Positions 1-8,210 of a stretch of 11,049 nucleotides of DNA are shown here, one piece after another (the stretch's first letter is position 1; the number at the start of each line of letters is the position of its first letter). The notes beneath the pieces are model-generated. The model made no database searches and had not been told where the DNA came from. It saw nothing but the letters and a program-made list of their open reading frames with translations. This DNA comes from an uncultured Neisseriaceae bacterium (GTDB taxonomy: Bacteria; Pseudomonadota; Gammaproteobacteria; Burkholderiales; UBA11063). The stretch is taken from assembly GCA_937952895.1 (NCBI GenBank), contig CALFYC010000047.1:1-11049 (forward strand). Direction: 5' to 3'. Made by a program: the position numbers and the translations under genes.

Positions 1-1
1 G

Positions 2-1702
2 AATATGGGAAGTCGTTTATTATACAGATGGTTGAATAATCCACTAAATAATTTAAATAAAATAAAATTACGCCAAAATGCAGTTAAAGCCTTACAAAAC
101 TGTTATAATGAATTACATAATATTTTAAAACATTCATGTGATATAGAGCGAATTACTTCAAGAATAGCTCTACGTTCTGCAAGACCCCGTGATCTATCTG
201 CCTTATGCGAAACTCTAAAAATACTACCTAATTTAGGTTTACTTAAAGAATATTCACAACATGAACTAATCAAATTAATCTATAATACAATTATAGAACC
301 AAATTTATCAGAAATAGGAGCCAAATTAGCAGGTGCCATTAAAATTGAGCCAAGCAATTTACTAAGAGAAGGTGGAGTTATTAATGATGGTTATAATTCT
401 GAATTAGACCATTTACGTGACATTGAACACAACGCTAACCAACATTTAATTAAATTTGAAGAAGAAGAACGTAAGAAAACTCAAATTGCTAATTTAAAAG
501 TTGAATATAATAGAGTTCATGGTTTTTATATCGAAATTTCAAATAGTCATACAAATAAAGTTCCACTTGAATATAAACGAACCCAAACTCTGAAAAATGC
601 TGAACGATATACCACCCCGGAACTGAAAAAATTTGAATCTGAAGTTTTGGGTGCACAAGAAAAGGCTATTGAATTAGAAAAACGTTTATATGAAGACTTG
701 TTAGATTACTTAAATAAGCATATCCAAACCTTACATAATTTAGCCCATGCTATAGCCAATTTAGATGTAATTAAAAATTTTTCCATGATTAGTATGATAA
801 ACAATTATTGTTTGCCTGAGCTTGTTTGCGAGAATATTTTAAAAATTGAAAATGGTAGACACCCAGTAATTGAAAAACAAGTAGATCAATTTATTGCAAA
901 TAACATCGATTTAAATGAAAATAATAAATTCCTTGTAATTACAGGTCCAAACATGGGCGGTAAATCTACTTACATGCGCCAACTAGCACTAATTGTTTTA
1001 CTTAGCTATTGCGGCTCATTTGTGCCTGCCGATAGTGCAACAATTGGACCAATTGATCGTATTTTTACACGAATTGGCGCATCTGATGATTTATCTGGTG
1101 GCAAGTCAACTTTTATGGTTGAAATGTCTGAAACTGCTAATATTTTAAACAATGCAAAAGCTAATTCTTTAGTTTTAATGGATGAAGTTGGGCGTGGCAC
1201 CTCAACTTTTGATGGTTTAGCATTAGCTCATGCTATTTCACGGTATTTAATTGAAAAAATTAAATGTTATACCACATTTGCCACGCATTACTTCGAATTA
1301 ACAGATCTAGCCAATCATCATAAAAATGTTAAAAATGTTCACCTAAATGCAATAGAACATCAAGATAAAATTGTCTTTTTACATCACGTAGAAGACGGAC
1401 CTGCAGAAAAAAGTTATGGAATTCAAGTTGCATCTTTAGCTGGAATTCCAAAACCAGTAATCAGTTTAGCCGGGAAATACCTCAATCAACTCGAAGGTAA
1501 ATCGAATGAGTTTGATTTATTTAATAATCCCAATAATTTAGATAAGCCCATCCATGATTTAAATGAGATTAACCATGAGTTTAATAATCAAAATAATGAT
1601 ATCATTGACAGATTAAATATAATAAACCCAGATGAAATAACCGCAAAAGATGCATTAGCAATAATTTATGAGCTTAAAAACTTAATTACTAAATCTAGTT
1701 AA
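2..1702 (+). CDS. mutS: DNA mismatch repair protein MutS, C-terminal part (5' end outside window)
   Basis: MutS binds mismatched DNA as a dimer and uses ATP to start methyl-directed or nick-directed repair with MutL. The frame is open to the left edge, and its first Met (position 5) lies in the MGSRLL-RW motif, which is internal in full MutS (about residue 325 of roughly 850 in E. coli). It is therefore not the true start; the window edge cuts the gene. Numbering from that Met, the lever and clamp region covers about residues 1-260. The ATPase domain has Walker A GPNMGGKS at 314-321, Walker B LVLMDEVGRGTSTFDG with Asp393-Glu394, and the ATHYFEL motif after it. The tail ends in a DALAIIYELKNLI helix typical of the MutS C-terminal dimerisation segment, so the 3' end is complete. 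No damage is seen. Confidence 0.97.
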   Translation, partial: NMGSRLLYRWLNNPLNNLNKIKLRQNAVKALQNCYNELHNILKHSCDIERITSRIALRSARPRDLSALCETLKILPNLGLLKEYSQHELIKLIYNTIIEPNLSEIGAKLAGAIKIEPSNLLREGGVINDGYNSELDHLRDIEHNANQHLIKFEEEERKKTQIANLKVEYNRVHGFYIEISNSHTNKVPLEYKRTQTLKNAERYTTPELKKFESEVLGAQEKAIELEKRLYEDLLDYLNKHIQTLHNLAHAIANLDVIKNFSMISMINNYCLPELVCENILKIENGRHPVIEKQVDQFIANNIDLNENNKFLVITGPNMGGKSTYMRQLALIVLLSYCGSFVPADSATIGPIDRIFTRIGASDDLSGGKSTFMVEMSETANILNNAKANSLVLMDEVGRGTSTFDGLALAHAISRYLIEKIKCYTTFATHYFELTDLANHHKNVKNVHLNAIEHQDKIVFLHHVEDGPAEKSYGIQVASLAGIPKPVISLAGKYLNQLEGKSNEFDLFNNPNNLDKPIHDLNEINHEFNNQNNDIIDRLNIINPDEITAKDALAIIYELKNLITKSS

Positions 1703-1767
1703 AACAAATATTAATCAAAAACTCATATGAGCTTTCCATTGAAAAATCAACGCTTTAAGTCAAGTAA

Positions 1768-1776
1768 TGTTATAAT
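1768..1776 (+). promoter_or_regulatory. Candidate extended -10 promoter for the purE cluster
   Basis: TGTTATAAT is a perfect extended -10 element (TGn followed by TATAAT at 1771-1776). It lies 58 nt upstream of the purE start in the only sizeable gap (131 nt) before the pur cluster. No good -35 is seen at 17 nt spacing, which an extended -10 can tolerate. In such AT-rich DNA a chance match is possible. Confidence 0.5.
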
Positions 1777-1833
1777 AAAAACCTGCACAAATATTATTAT
1801 TTGAATATAAAATACTCGTAAGGTGAATTTATA

Positions 1834-2322
1834 ATGATACAAGTTAGTATTGTCATGGGTAGTAGCTCGGATTGGGATACTATGAAACATGCAGCTAAAA
1901 TCCTGAATGACTTTGGAATTAATCACGAATCACTTGTTGTATCTGCACATCGAACTCCAGATTTGATGTTTGAATATGCCGAATCTGCTGAAATGCGTGG
2001 TTTAAAAGTAATTATTGCCGGTGCTGGTGGCGCTGCACATCTACCTGGGATGATAGCCAGTAAAACCATTGTTCCAGTCTTAGGGGTTCCTGTTTGTTCC
2101 AAACATTTAAATGGACAGGATTCACTTTTATCAATAGTTCAAATGCCAAAAGGAATTCCAGTGGGAACTTTAGCGATTGGTGAAGCTGGCGCGATTAATG
2201 CAGCTCTACTTGCAATAGCAATTCTTGCAACCCAGAACCTTGAATTAGCTGCGAAATTACATGAATTTCGCCAAACGCAAACTCAACTTGTTGTAAATAT
2301 GACACTTCCAGGAAATATCTAA
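1834..2322 (+). CDS. purE: N5-carboxyaminoimidazole ribonucleotide mutase PurE (class I)
   Basis: PurE converts N5-CAIR to CAIR in de novo purine synthesis, taking the product of PurK; it is cytosolic and normally octameric. At 162 residues it has the usual class I length. Visible motifs are the N-terminal phosphate-binding loop GSSSDWDTM (residues 9-17), SAHRTP (37-42) with the catalytic His39 equivalent to His45 of E. coli, and GAGGAAHLPGM (63-73). The start is supported by a strong ribosome binding site, TAAGGTGA at 1819-1826, 7 nt before the ATG. A PurK-coding gene follows 1 nt after the stop, which fits the bacterial two-step PurK/PurE route rather than the class II direct carboxylase. 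Confidence 0.97.
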   Translation: MIQVSIVMGSSSDWDTMKHAAKILNDFGINHESLVVSAHRTPDLMFEYAESAEMRGLKVIIAGAGGAAHLPGMIASKTIVPVLGVPVCSKHLNGQDSLLSIVQMPKGIPVGTLAIGEAGAINAALLAIAILATQNLELAAKLHEFRQTQTQLVVNMTLPGNI

Positions 2323-2323
2323 T

Positions 2324-3469
2324 ATGGCACATCAACCCATTACCCCATCAGAATGTCTAGGAATTATAGGTGGTGGTCAGTTAGGTCGTATGTTTAGTAT
2401 TGCAGCTAAACAAATGGGATATAAAGTTGCAATTTTAGAACCTCAAAAAGAATGCCCAGCTTATCAATTTGCAGATTATTTTATTGAAACTAAATATGAG
2501 GATAAAAATGGCTTAGATCAATTAGCTAAATATTCTAAGGTGGTAACTACCGAATTTGAGAATGTGCCTGCACAATCACTTGAATATCTTGGAAAATATT
2601 TACCAGTATACCCAGATCATAGAAGTGTTTTAATTTGTCAAAACCGTCTACATGAAAAACAATTTTTTAATCAACTAAATATTAAAACCACTCAATTTTG
2701 TCCAATTAATAATGAAATTGATATTGATAACTTGAATATTAATATCTTTCCCTCCATCCTCAAAACTAATACCTTAGGTTATGATGGTAAGGGACAGATT
2801 AAAGTTAATAATATACAAGAATTAAAGAATGCATTTACTACATTAAATGGTGTACCATGCATTTTAGAACAATTAGTTGATTTAAAGTTTGAAGTATCAA
2901 TAATTGTTGCACGAAATCACTTTGAAACTAAAACCTATCCCGTTGTAACGAATAATCACATAAATGGGATTTTGGATACAACCTCAACTAAGGTAAATCT
3001 TAATTCTAATCAACAGCAACAAATCAACGATTATGCTATTTCAATTATTAATAAACTAGACTATATTGGTATTTTAGCTATAGAATTTTTTATAACTAAA
3101 GACGATAAAATTTTAGCAAATGAAATGGCACCAAGGCCACATAATTCCGGACATTACACACTTAATGCATGTGTAACTTCACAATTCGAACAACAAGTAA
3201 GAAGCATTTGTAATTTAAAGCTTGGATCAACTGAATTATTAACCAACGCCATCATGTTAAATTTACTAGGTGACATATGGCAAAACACTAATCCAGATTG
3301 GGCTAAAATTTTAAAGCAATACGATAACATCAAATTACATTTATATGAAAAGCAAATAGCAAAGCCTGGGCGTAAAATGGGTCATTTGAATATTATTGGT
3401 AAAAATATAGAACATTTAACCAATGACCTATCTCAAATTAAGCATGCATTAAATATAAAGGATCAATAA
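2324..3469 (+). CDS. purK: N5-carboxyaminoimidazole ribonucleotide synthase PurK
   Basis: PurK is the ATP-grasp enzyme that carboxylates AIR with bicarbonate and ATP to N5-CAIR, the substrate of PurE. The 381-residue protein shows the N-terminal GIIGGGQLGRM loop (residues 13-23), TTEFENVP in the pre-ATP-grasp region, the TNTLGYDGKGQ glycine-rich ATP loop near 148-158, and the conserved NEMAPRPHNSGHYT segment at 266-279 that holds metal and substrate ligands. A GDIW motif follows in the C-terminal domain. The start lies 1 nt after the purE stop (TAATATG). An AGGA at 2310-2313 inside purE serves as the ribosome binding site, so translation is probably coupled. Nothing suggests damage. Confidence 0.96.
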   Translation: MAHQPITPSECLGIIGGGQLGRMFSIAAKQMGYKVAILEPQKECPAYQFADYFIETKYEDKNGLDQLAKYSKVVTTEFENVPAQSLEYLGKYLPVYPDHRSVLICQNRLHEKQFFNQLNIKTTQFCPINNEIDIDNLNINIFPSILKTNTLGYDGKGQIKVNNIQELKNAFTTLNGVPCILEQLVDLKFEVSIIVARNHFETKTYPVVTNNHINGILDTTSTKVNLNSNQQQQINDYAISIINKLDYIGILAIEFFITKDDKILANEMAPRPHNSGHYTLNACVTSQFEQQVRSICNLKLGSTELLTNAIMLNLLGDIWQNTNPDWAKILKQYDNIKLHLYEKQIAKPGRKMGHLNIIGKNIEHLTNDLSQIKHALNIKDQ

Positions 3470-3476
3470 AAGCATT

Positions 3477-4868
3477 ATGATGAAAAAATCCACTCTATTT
3501 TGCTTATTATTTCTGCTGTGTAATCTTGCATTCTCGACTACAGCTAAAGTATATGCTGGGGATATAGATCCTGTAATATTTTTATGGCTAATGTTTTTTA
3601 TATTTATTTCACGTAGTTTATCAATTGTAAAAAAAATTGGGATTCCAATTGTTGTTGGCGAAATTATTGCCGGAATAGTAATGGATCAAATGCACTATTT
3701 TGGATTTAATTTATTCCAAAATACTGAAAGTAATATAATAATAAAATTTTTAGCTGAACTTGGTGCCATAATTTTGATGTTTGAAATTGGAATTGAATCA
3801 AAGTTTAGTGATTTAACTAAACATTTTTCCGGCGCAATTGGAGTTGCAACAGTTGGATCAGTTATAACATTTATTACTGGTTTTTTAATTTCATATTTTT
3901 TAATTCCTAATTCAAGTCTATTTTTAAATTTACTTATCGGAACTATTGCCTCTTGCACCGCAACAGGAATATCCGCAAAAGTATTTAAAGATTTGCGTAT
4001 TTTAAATACTAAAGAAGTGAAAATTATTTTAACAGCATCAATCATAGATGAAATAATCAGTATTTTTGCCTTTGCAATTGTTTCATCGATAATTATTGAT
4101 CAGACAATTAACTTATCCAATTTATCCTTTTCAATTTTTCAGGTTATTGGATTTTTTATTTTTGCTTTCATTTTTGGTCAATGGGTAACCCCTATTATTA
4201 CTACTTTTTCGACTAAAATCGATGCTGGCCTTAATATGAAAATTGGGGTACTTTTAGTATTTTGCTTTCTCTTTGCATGGACCGCACACGAAATGGGAAT
4301 CGCAACAGTTGTTGGTGCATTTGTTGGTGGCTTAATCTTAGATCAAGTTTATTTTAACAGTTTTTCTAATTCAAATTTTTTTACTAAGCTAAAAATTTTT
4401 GCAAACCGAATAGATAATCTAGAAATGCGGCATAGTTTAAAAATCTTAGTTGATACTCAAGAAAAGCGTAGTTTAGAAGAATTACTCAAACCACTATCTC
4501 ACTTCTTTGTTCCTGTATTTTTTATTTATATTGGATTTATTTTAGATATCAAAGCACTCTTCAAATTTGATGTACTAATTATTACTGTAGTACTCCTATT
4601 CGTAAGTTTTGCAGGCAGAATTTTAAGTGGTTTTTTTGCAAAAGGTAGTGGCTTAAACAAATCTCTAATTGGACTTGGTATGACCCCAATTGGTGAAGCT
4701 GGATTAATCTTTGCCATCTTTGGTAATAATTTAGGTATTATTAATATGACAGTTATGTCAGCAATTGTTTCTACATTAGTAATTTCTTCAATAATTGCAC
4801 CCATTTTGATTAAAATATCGATAAAAATGAAAGGATTTACACATGAAGAACATAGTAAGTCTTCCTAA
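3477..4868 (+). CDS. CPA2-family cation/proton antiporter, membrane domain only
   Basis: This is a polytopic inner-membrane protein of the monovalent cation:proton antiporter-2 family (Kef/NapA-like), expected to exchange Na+ or K+ for H+. The 463 residues are mostly hydrophobic, with about 12 membrane segments. They include GIPIVVGEIIAG near 55-66, FEIGIE, the unwound-helix motif SCTATGISAKVFKDL, and a late GMTPIGEAGLIFA motif. The usual Asp-Asp (or Gln-Asp) ion site reads Asp191-Glu192. No RCK/TrkA-N domain follows, so it is shorter than KefB/KefC (about 600 residues). The N-terminus (MMKK, then a leucine/phenylalanine-rich core, then VYA-GD near 26-29) looks like a cleavable signal peptide. 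Two adjacent ATGs (3477, 3480) are possible starts and the ribosome binding site is weak. It sits 7 nt after purK and its last 26 nt overlap purC. The transported ion cannot be told from sequence. Confidence 0.88.
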   Translation: MMKKSTLFCLLFLLCNLAFSTTAKVYAGDIDPVIFLWLMFFIFISRSLSIVKKIGIPIVVGEIIAGIVMDQMHYFGFNLFQNTESNIIIKFLAELGAIILMFEIGIESKFSDLTKHFSGAIGVATVGSVITFITGFLISYFLIPNSSLFLNLLIGTIASCTATGISAKVFKDLRILNTKEVKIILTASIIDEIISIFAFAIVSSIIIDQTINLSNLSFSIFQVIGFFIFAFIFGQWVTPIITTFSTKIDAGLNMKIGVLLVFCFLFAWTAHEMGIATVVGAFVGGLILDQVYFNSFSNSNFFTKLKIFANRIDNLEMRHSLKILVDTQEKRSLEELLKPLSHFFVPVFFIYIGFILDIKALFKFDVLIITVVLLFVSFAGRILSGFFAKGSGLNKSLIGLGMTPIGEAGLIFAIFGNNLGIINMTVMSAIVSTLVISSIIAPILIKISIKMKGFTHEEHSKSS

Positions 4869-5727
4869 ACTATATTCTGGAAAAGTTCGTGATCTATATG
4901 ATATAGATTCTAAAAATATGCTAATGGTTGCTTCAGATCGGATCTCAACCTTTGATATTATTTTAAATAATGAAATTCCTAAAAAAGGTATCTATCTTAC
5001 TCAAATATCCTTATTTTGGTTTGATTATCTAAAAGAAATCGTTAAGAATCATTTAACTAATATTGAACTTAACTCTATACTAATAAATCCAGAAGAGTTA
5101 AAATATGCTAAAGGACGTAGTGTTGTGGTTAAAAAACTCAAACCAATTCCTTTTGAAGCTATTGTACGTGGTTATATTTCTGGGTCAGGCTATAATGACT
5201 ACCAAAAAACAGGATCAATATGTGGAATAAAATTACCCACTGGCTTAAAAAATTCACAAAAATTATCCGAACCAATTTTTACCCCATCAACTAAAGCACC
5301 TCAAGGAAAACATGACGAAAATATTAGTTTTGATGAATGTAAAAATATTATTGGCAATGAACTTAGTAATCAAGTTCGTGATTTATCAATTAAAATTTAT
5401 GCCAAAGCTTATGAATTTGCTAAAAATCATGGCATAATTATCGCTGATACTAAATTTGAATTTGGCTTAGATGAAGATGGACATATCGTATTAATGGATG
5501 AAGTTTTAACTCCAGATTCATCAAGATTTTGGGATCAGACAAATTACCAAGTGGGTGAAATACCATTAAGCTTTGATAAACAATATTTACGTGATTATCT
5601 TCAGCTTGATTTAAAATGGAATAAAGAACCCCCAATTCCAAATTTAACTGATGAAGTAATTCGAAAAACCCAAGATAAATATTTTGAAATCATTAAACGC
5701 TTTAATATTTCACTAAATAATGTCTAA
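4843..5727 (+). CDS. purC: SAICAR synthetase PurC (phosphoribosylaminoimidazole-succinocarboxamide synthase)
   Basis: PurC joins CAIR, the product of PurE, with aspartate and ATP to give SAICAR. The 294-residue length is the long form found in yeast and many betaproteobacteria, not the ~237-residue E. coli form. Motifs are YSGKVRDLYD (residues 11-20, nucleotide-binding), ASDRISTFD (30-38), PFEAIVRGY (103-111), STKAPQGKHDEN (149-160) and MDEVLTPDSSRFW (218-230). The start is inside the 3' end of the antiporter gene. It is supported by an AAAGGA ribosome binding site near 4828-4833 and by the N-terminal family motif beginning only about 10 residues in. The overlap suggests co-transcription and coupling with the antiporter. 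Confidence 0.96.
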   Translation: MKNIVSLPKLYSGKVRDLYDIDSKNMLMVASDRISTFDIILNNEIPKKGIYLTQISLFWFDYLKEIVKNHLTNIELNSILINPEELKYAKGRSVVVKKLKPIPFEAIVRGYISGSGYNDYQKTGSICGIKLPTGLKNSQKLSEPIFTPSTKAPQGKHDENISFDECKNIIGNELSNQVRDLSIKIYAKAYEFAKNHGIIIADTKFEFGLDEDGHIVLMDEVLTPDSSRFWDQTNYQVGEIPLSFDKQYLRDYLQLDLKWNKEPPIPNLTDEVIRKTQDKYFEIIKRFNISLNNV

Positions 5728-5763
5728 ATTAAACTGTTATGCTAAAATATTTACTTTATTTCA

Positions 5764-5769
5764 TATAAT
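5764..5769 (+). promoter_or_regulatory. Possible -10 box upstream of ppsA
   Basis: TATAAT lies 27 nt before the ppsA start, inside the 68-nt purC-ppsA gap. No convincing -35 or TGn extension is seen. If active it would give a short leader carrying the AAGGA ribosome binding site at 5782-5786. The match could be chance in AT-rich DNA. Confidence 0.3.
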
Positions 5770-5795
5770 GCTATTATTGTTAAGGATGCTAATCA

Positions 5796-8183
5796 ATGCA
5801 AAATATAATTTGGTTTGAACATTTACGTATCACCGACATTGACAAAGTTGGTGGAAAAAATGCATCTTTAGGCGAAATGATCTCCCAATTGGCGGGAAAT
5901 GGGATTCGAGTTCCTGGTGGTTTTGCAACTACAGCTGAGGCATATAAGAAATTTATTCAACAAAATAATTTAAAAGAAAAAATTGATGATGCTTTATCGA
6001 ATCTAGATGTTGATAATGTTCTAACCTTGGCTAAAACAGGGCGCCAAATTCAAAATTGGATCATGGAAACTCCATTTCAAAATGATTTAGAAATTGAAAT
6101 TGAAAAAGCTTATTATGAAATGCTAAGTCTATATGGTAAAGATATTACTGTAGCAGTTCGCTCTTCAGCAACTGCAGAAGATTTAGAAGATGCATCATTT
6201 GCCGGACAACAAGACACCTTTTTAAACATTCAAGGAATTGATAATTTAAAACAAGCTGTAAAAAAAGTCTTCGCCTCATTATACAATGATCGTGCAATAG
6301 CTTATCGTGCCCATAAAGGATTTAGTCATTCACAAATTTTATTATCAGCTGGAATCCAAAAAATGGTCAGATCTGATATTGGCAGTTCTGGAGTAATGTT
6401 TACTATTGATACTGAATCTGGATTTGATAAAGTTGTCTTTATTACATCTAGCTACGGACTTGGTGAATGCGTAGTACAAGGTATGGTAAACCCTGATGAA
6501 TTTTATGTTTACAAGCCTTCTATTGAAAATAATAAATTTCCAATTCTACGAAAAAATATGGGTAGTAAAATCATGAAAATGGAATTTACTGACTCTACTG
6601 AAGCTGGAACTTCAGTAAAAACAGTAAATGTTAATGAAGAATTAAGAAATAAATTTTCAATTAAAGATGATACTATTATTGAACTAGCTAAATTTGCCAT
6701 CTTGATTGAAAAACATTACCAAAAGCCTATGGATATTGAATGGGGTTTCGATGGTAGTGATGGGAAAATCTATATTTTGCAAGCACGTCCTGAAACCGTT
6801 AAATCACAAGAAAAATTAAACAATAAACAAATTAAATTTCAAATTAGAAATAAAGAAGATGCACAAGTATTGACCGAAGGTCGTGCTGTGGGTCAAAAAG
6901 CTGCTAGTGGTAAAGTAAAATTAGTCAATAGCCCTCACGAAATGGATAAAGTTAATCCTGGGGATATATTAGTTACGGATATGACGGATCCAGATTGGGA
7001 GCCAGTCATGAAGAGAGCTGGCGCAATTGTAACTAACCGTGGTGGTAGAACATGTCATGCTGCAATTATTGCACGTGAACTCGGGGTTCCCGCAATCGTT
7101 GGATGCGAAAATGCAACAGATGTTCTTAAAGATGATCAATTAGTAACCGTATCTTGTTGTGATGGTGATACTGGATATGTCTATGCTGGAACATTGGAGA
7201 TTAGTAAATTGGAGCTTGAAGCTGGTAAAATGCCACAGCTTCCAGTACAGATTATGATTAATGTGGGTAATCCAGAACTTGCATTTAATTTTTCAACAAT
7301 TCCCAATTTTGGAGTTGGGCTTGCACGTCTAGAATTTATAATTAATCGCCAGATTGGAATTCATCCTAAAGCTCTATTAGAATATGATAATCTTCCTAGC
7401 CAATTAAAAGAAATCATCAAAAATAAAATTTCAGGTTACCAAGGACCAGTTGGTTACTATATTGATAAATTGGCTGAAGGTATTGCAACTATTGCAGCAG
7501 CATTTTCACCTAAAAAAGTTATCGTGCGATTATCTGATTTTAAATCCAATGAATACTCCAATTTAATTGGTGGTAATTTATATGAACCAACAGAAGAGAA
7601 TCCGATGATGGGATTTCGTGGTGCATCACGCTATATAGCGCCAAGTTTTCGTGATTGTTTTGAGTTAGAATGTATGGCATTAAATAAAGTAATTACCCAA
7701 ATGGGGCTTACAAATGTTGCAATTATGGTTCCATTTGTAAGAACTACTCAAGAGGCTAAAGAGGTAATTGCACTTTTAGAAGAAAATGGACTTACTCGAG
7801 GCAAAAATGGTTTATTGATTTATATGATGTGTGAAATTCCATCAAATGCAATTTTAGCTGATGAATTTTTAAAATATTTTGATGGATTTTCCATTGGTTC
7901 AAATGACATGACACAATTAACTCTAGGTATTGACCGTGATTCTAATGGGGCTATCGCTGCCTCATTTGATGAACGAAATGAAGCGGTAAAAGCTATGCTT
8001 CATTTATCAATATCTGCATGTAGACGTGCTAATAAATATATTGGAATATGTGGTCAAGGGCCATCAGATCATCCAGATTTTGCCAAATGGTTAATTGATG
8101 AGGGGATTGAAACAATTTCATTAAATCCAGATACTGTAGTTGATACATGGCTATATCTGGCAAAAAATATTCAAACCAGTTAA
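5796..8183 (+). CDS. ppsA: Phosphoenolpyruvate synthase (pyruvate, water dikinase)
   Basis: PpsA converts pyruvate, ATP and water to PEP, AMP and phosphate, the entry step to gluconeogenesis from pyruvate or lactate. The 795 residues match the family length (792 in E. coli). Domains in order are the N-terminal ATP/pyruvate-phosphate dikinase domain (about 1-340, with KVGGKNASLGEM near the start and AVRSSATAEDLEDASFAGQQ); the mobile phosphohistidine domain with GGRTCHAAIIAREL, where the catalytic His is residue 421 as in E. coli; and the C-terminal PEP-binding barrel (about 480-790) with MMGFRGASRY and ICGQGPSDHP, whose Cys752 is the expected proton donor. An AAGGA ribosome binding site (5782-5786) sits 9 nt before the ATG. 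The regulatory kinase gene ppsR, often adjacent in other proteobacteria, is not in this window. Confidence 0.97.
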   Translation: MQNIIWFEHLRITDIDKVGGKNASLGEMISQLAGNGIRVPGGFATTAEAYKKFIQQNNLKEKIDDALSNLDVDNVLTLAKTGRQIQNWIMETPFQNDLEIEIEKAYYEMLSLYGKDITVAVRSSATAEDLEDASFAGQQDTFLNIQGIDNLKQAVKKVFASLYNDRAIAYRAHKGFSHSQILLSAGIQKMVRSDIGSSGVMFTIDTESGFDKVVFITSSYGLGECVVQGMVNPDEFYVYKPSIENNKFPILRKNMGSKIMKMEFTDSTEAGTSVKTVNVNEELRNKFSIKDDTIIELAKFAILIEKHYQKPMDIEWGFDGSDGKIYILQARPETVKSQEKLNNKQIKFQIRNKEDAQVLTEGRAVGQKAASGKVKLVNSPHEMDKVNPGDILVTDMTDPDWEPVMKRAGAIVTNRGGRTCHAAIIARELGVPAIVGCENATDVLKDDQLVTVSCCDGDTGYVYAGTLEISKLELEAGKMPQLPVQIMINVGNPELAFNFSTIPNFGVGLARLEFIINRQIGIHPKALLEYDNLPSQLKEIIKNKISGYQGPVGYYIDKLAEGIATIAAAFSPKKVIVRLSDFKSNEYSNLIGGNLYEPTEENPMMGFRGASRYIAPSFRDCFELECMALNKVITQMGLTNVAIMVPFVRTTQEAKEVIALLEENGLTRGKNGLLIYMMCEIPSNAILADEFLKYFDGFSIGSNDMTQLTLGIDRDSNGAIAASFDERNEAVKAMLHLSISACRRANKYIGICGQGPSDHPDFAKWLIDEGIETISLNPDTVVDTWLYLAKNIQTS

Positions 8184-8210
8184 TATTAATCTAATTATTG
8201 GAAGATAAAT

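Noticed and set aside
1..10. mutS as a truncated or broken gene starting at Met 5
   Set aside because: The frame is open at the window edge and the Met is inside a conserved internal motif; the truncation comes from the window cut.
1722..1731. Perfect palindrome CTCATATGAG after mutS, possible terminator or operator
   Set aside because: It has no loop, is only 10 nt and AT-rich, and is not followed by a T-run; chance is a sufficient explanation.
3695..4045. Minus-strand frame of 116 residues inside the antiporter
   Set aside because: It is antisense to a well-supported membrane protein; its composition is explained by the complementary strand of hydrophobic codons.
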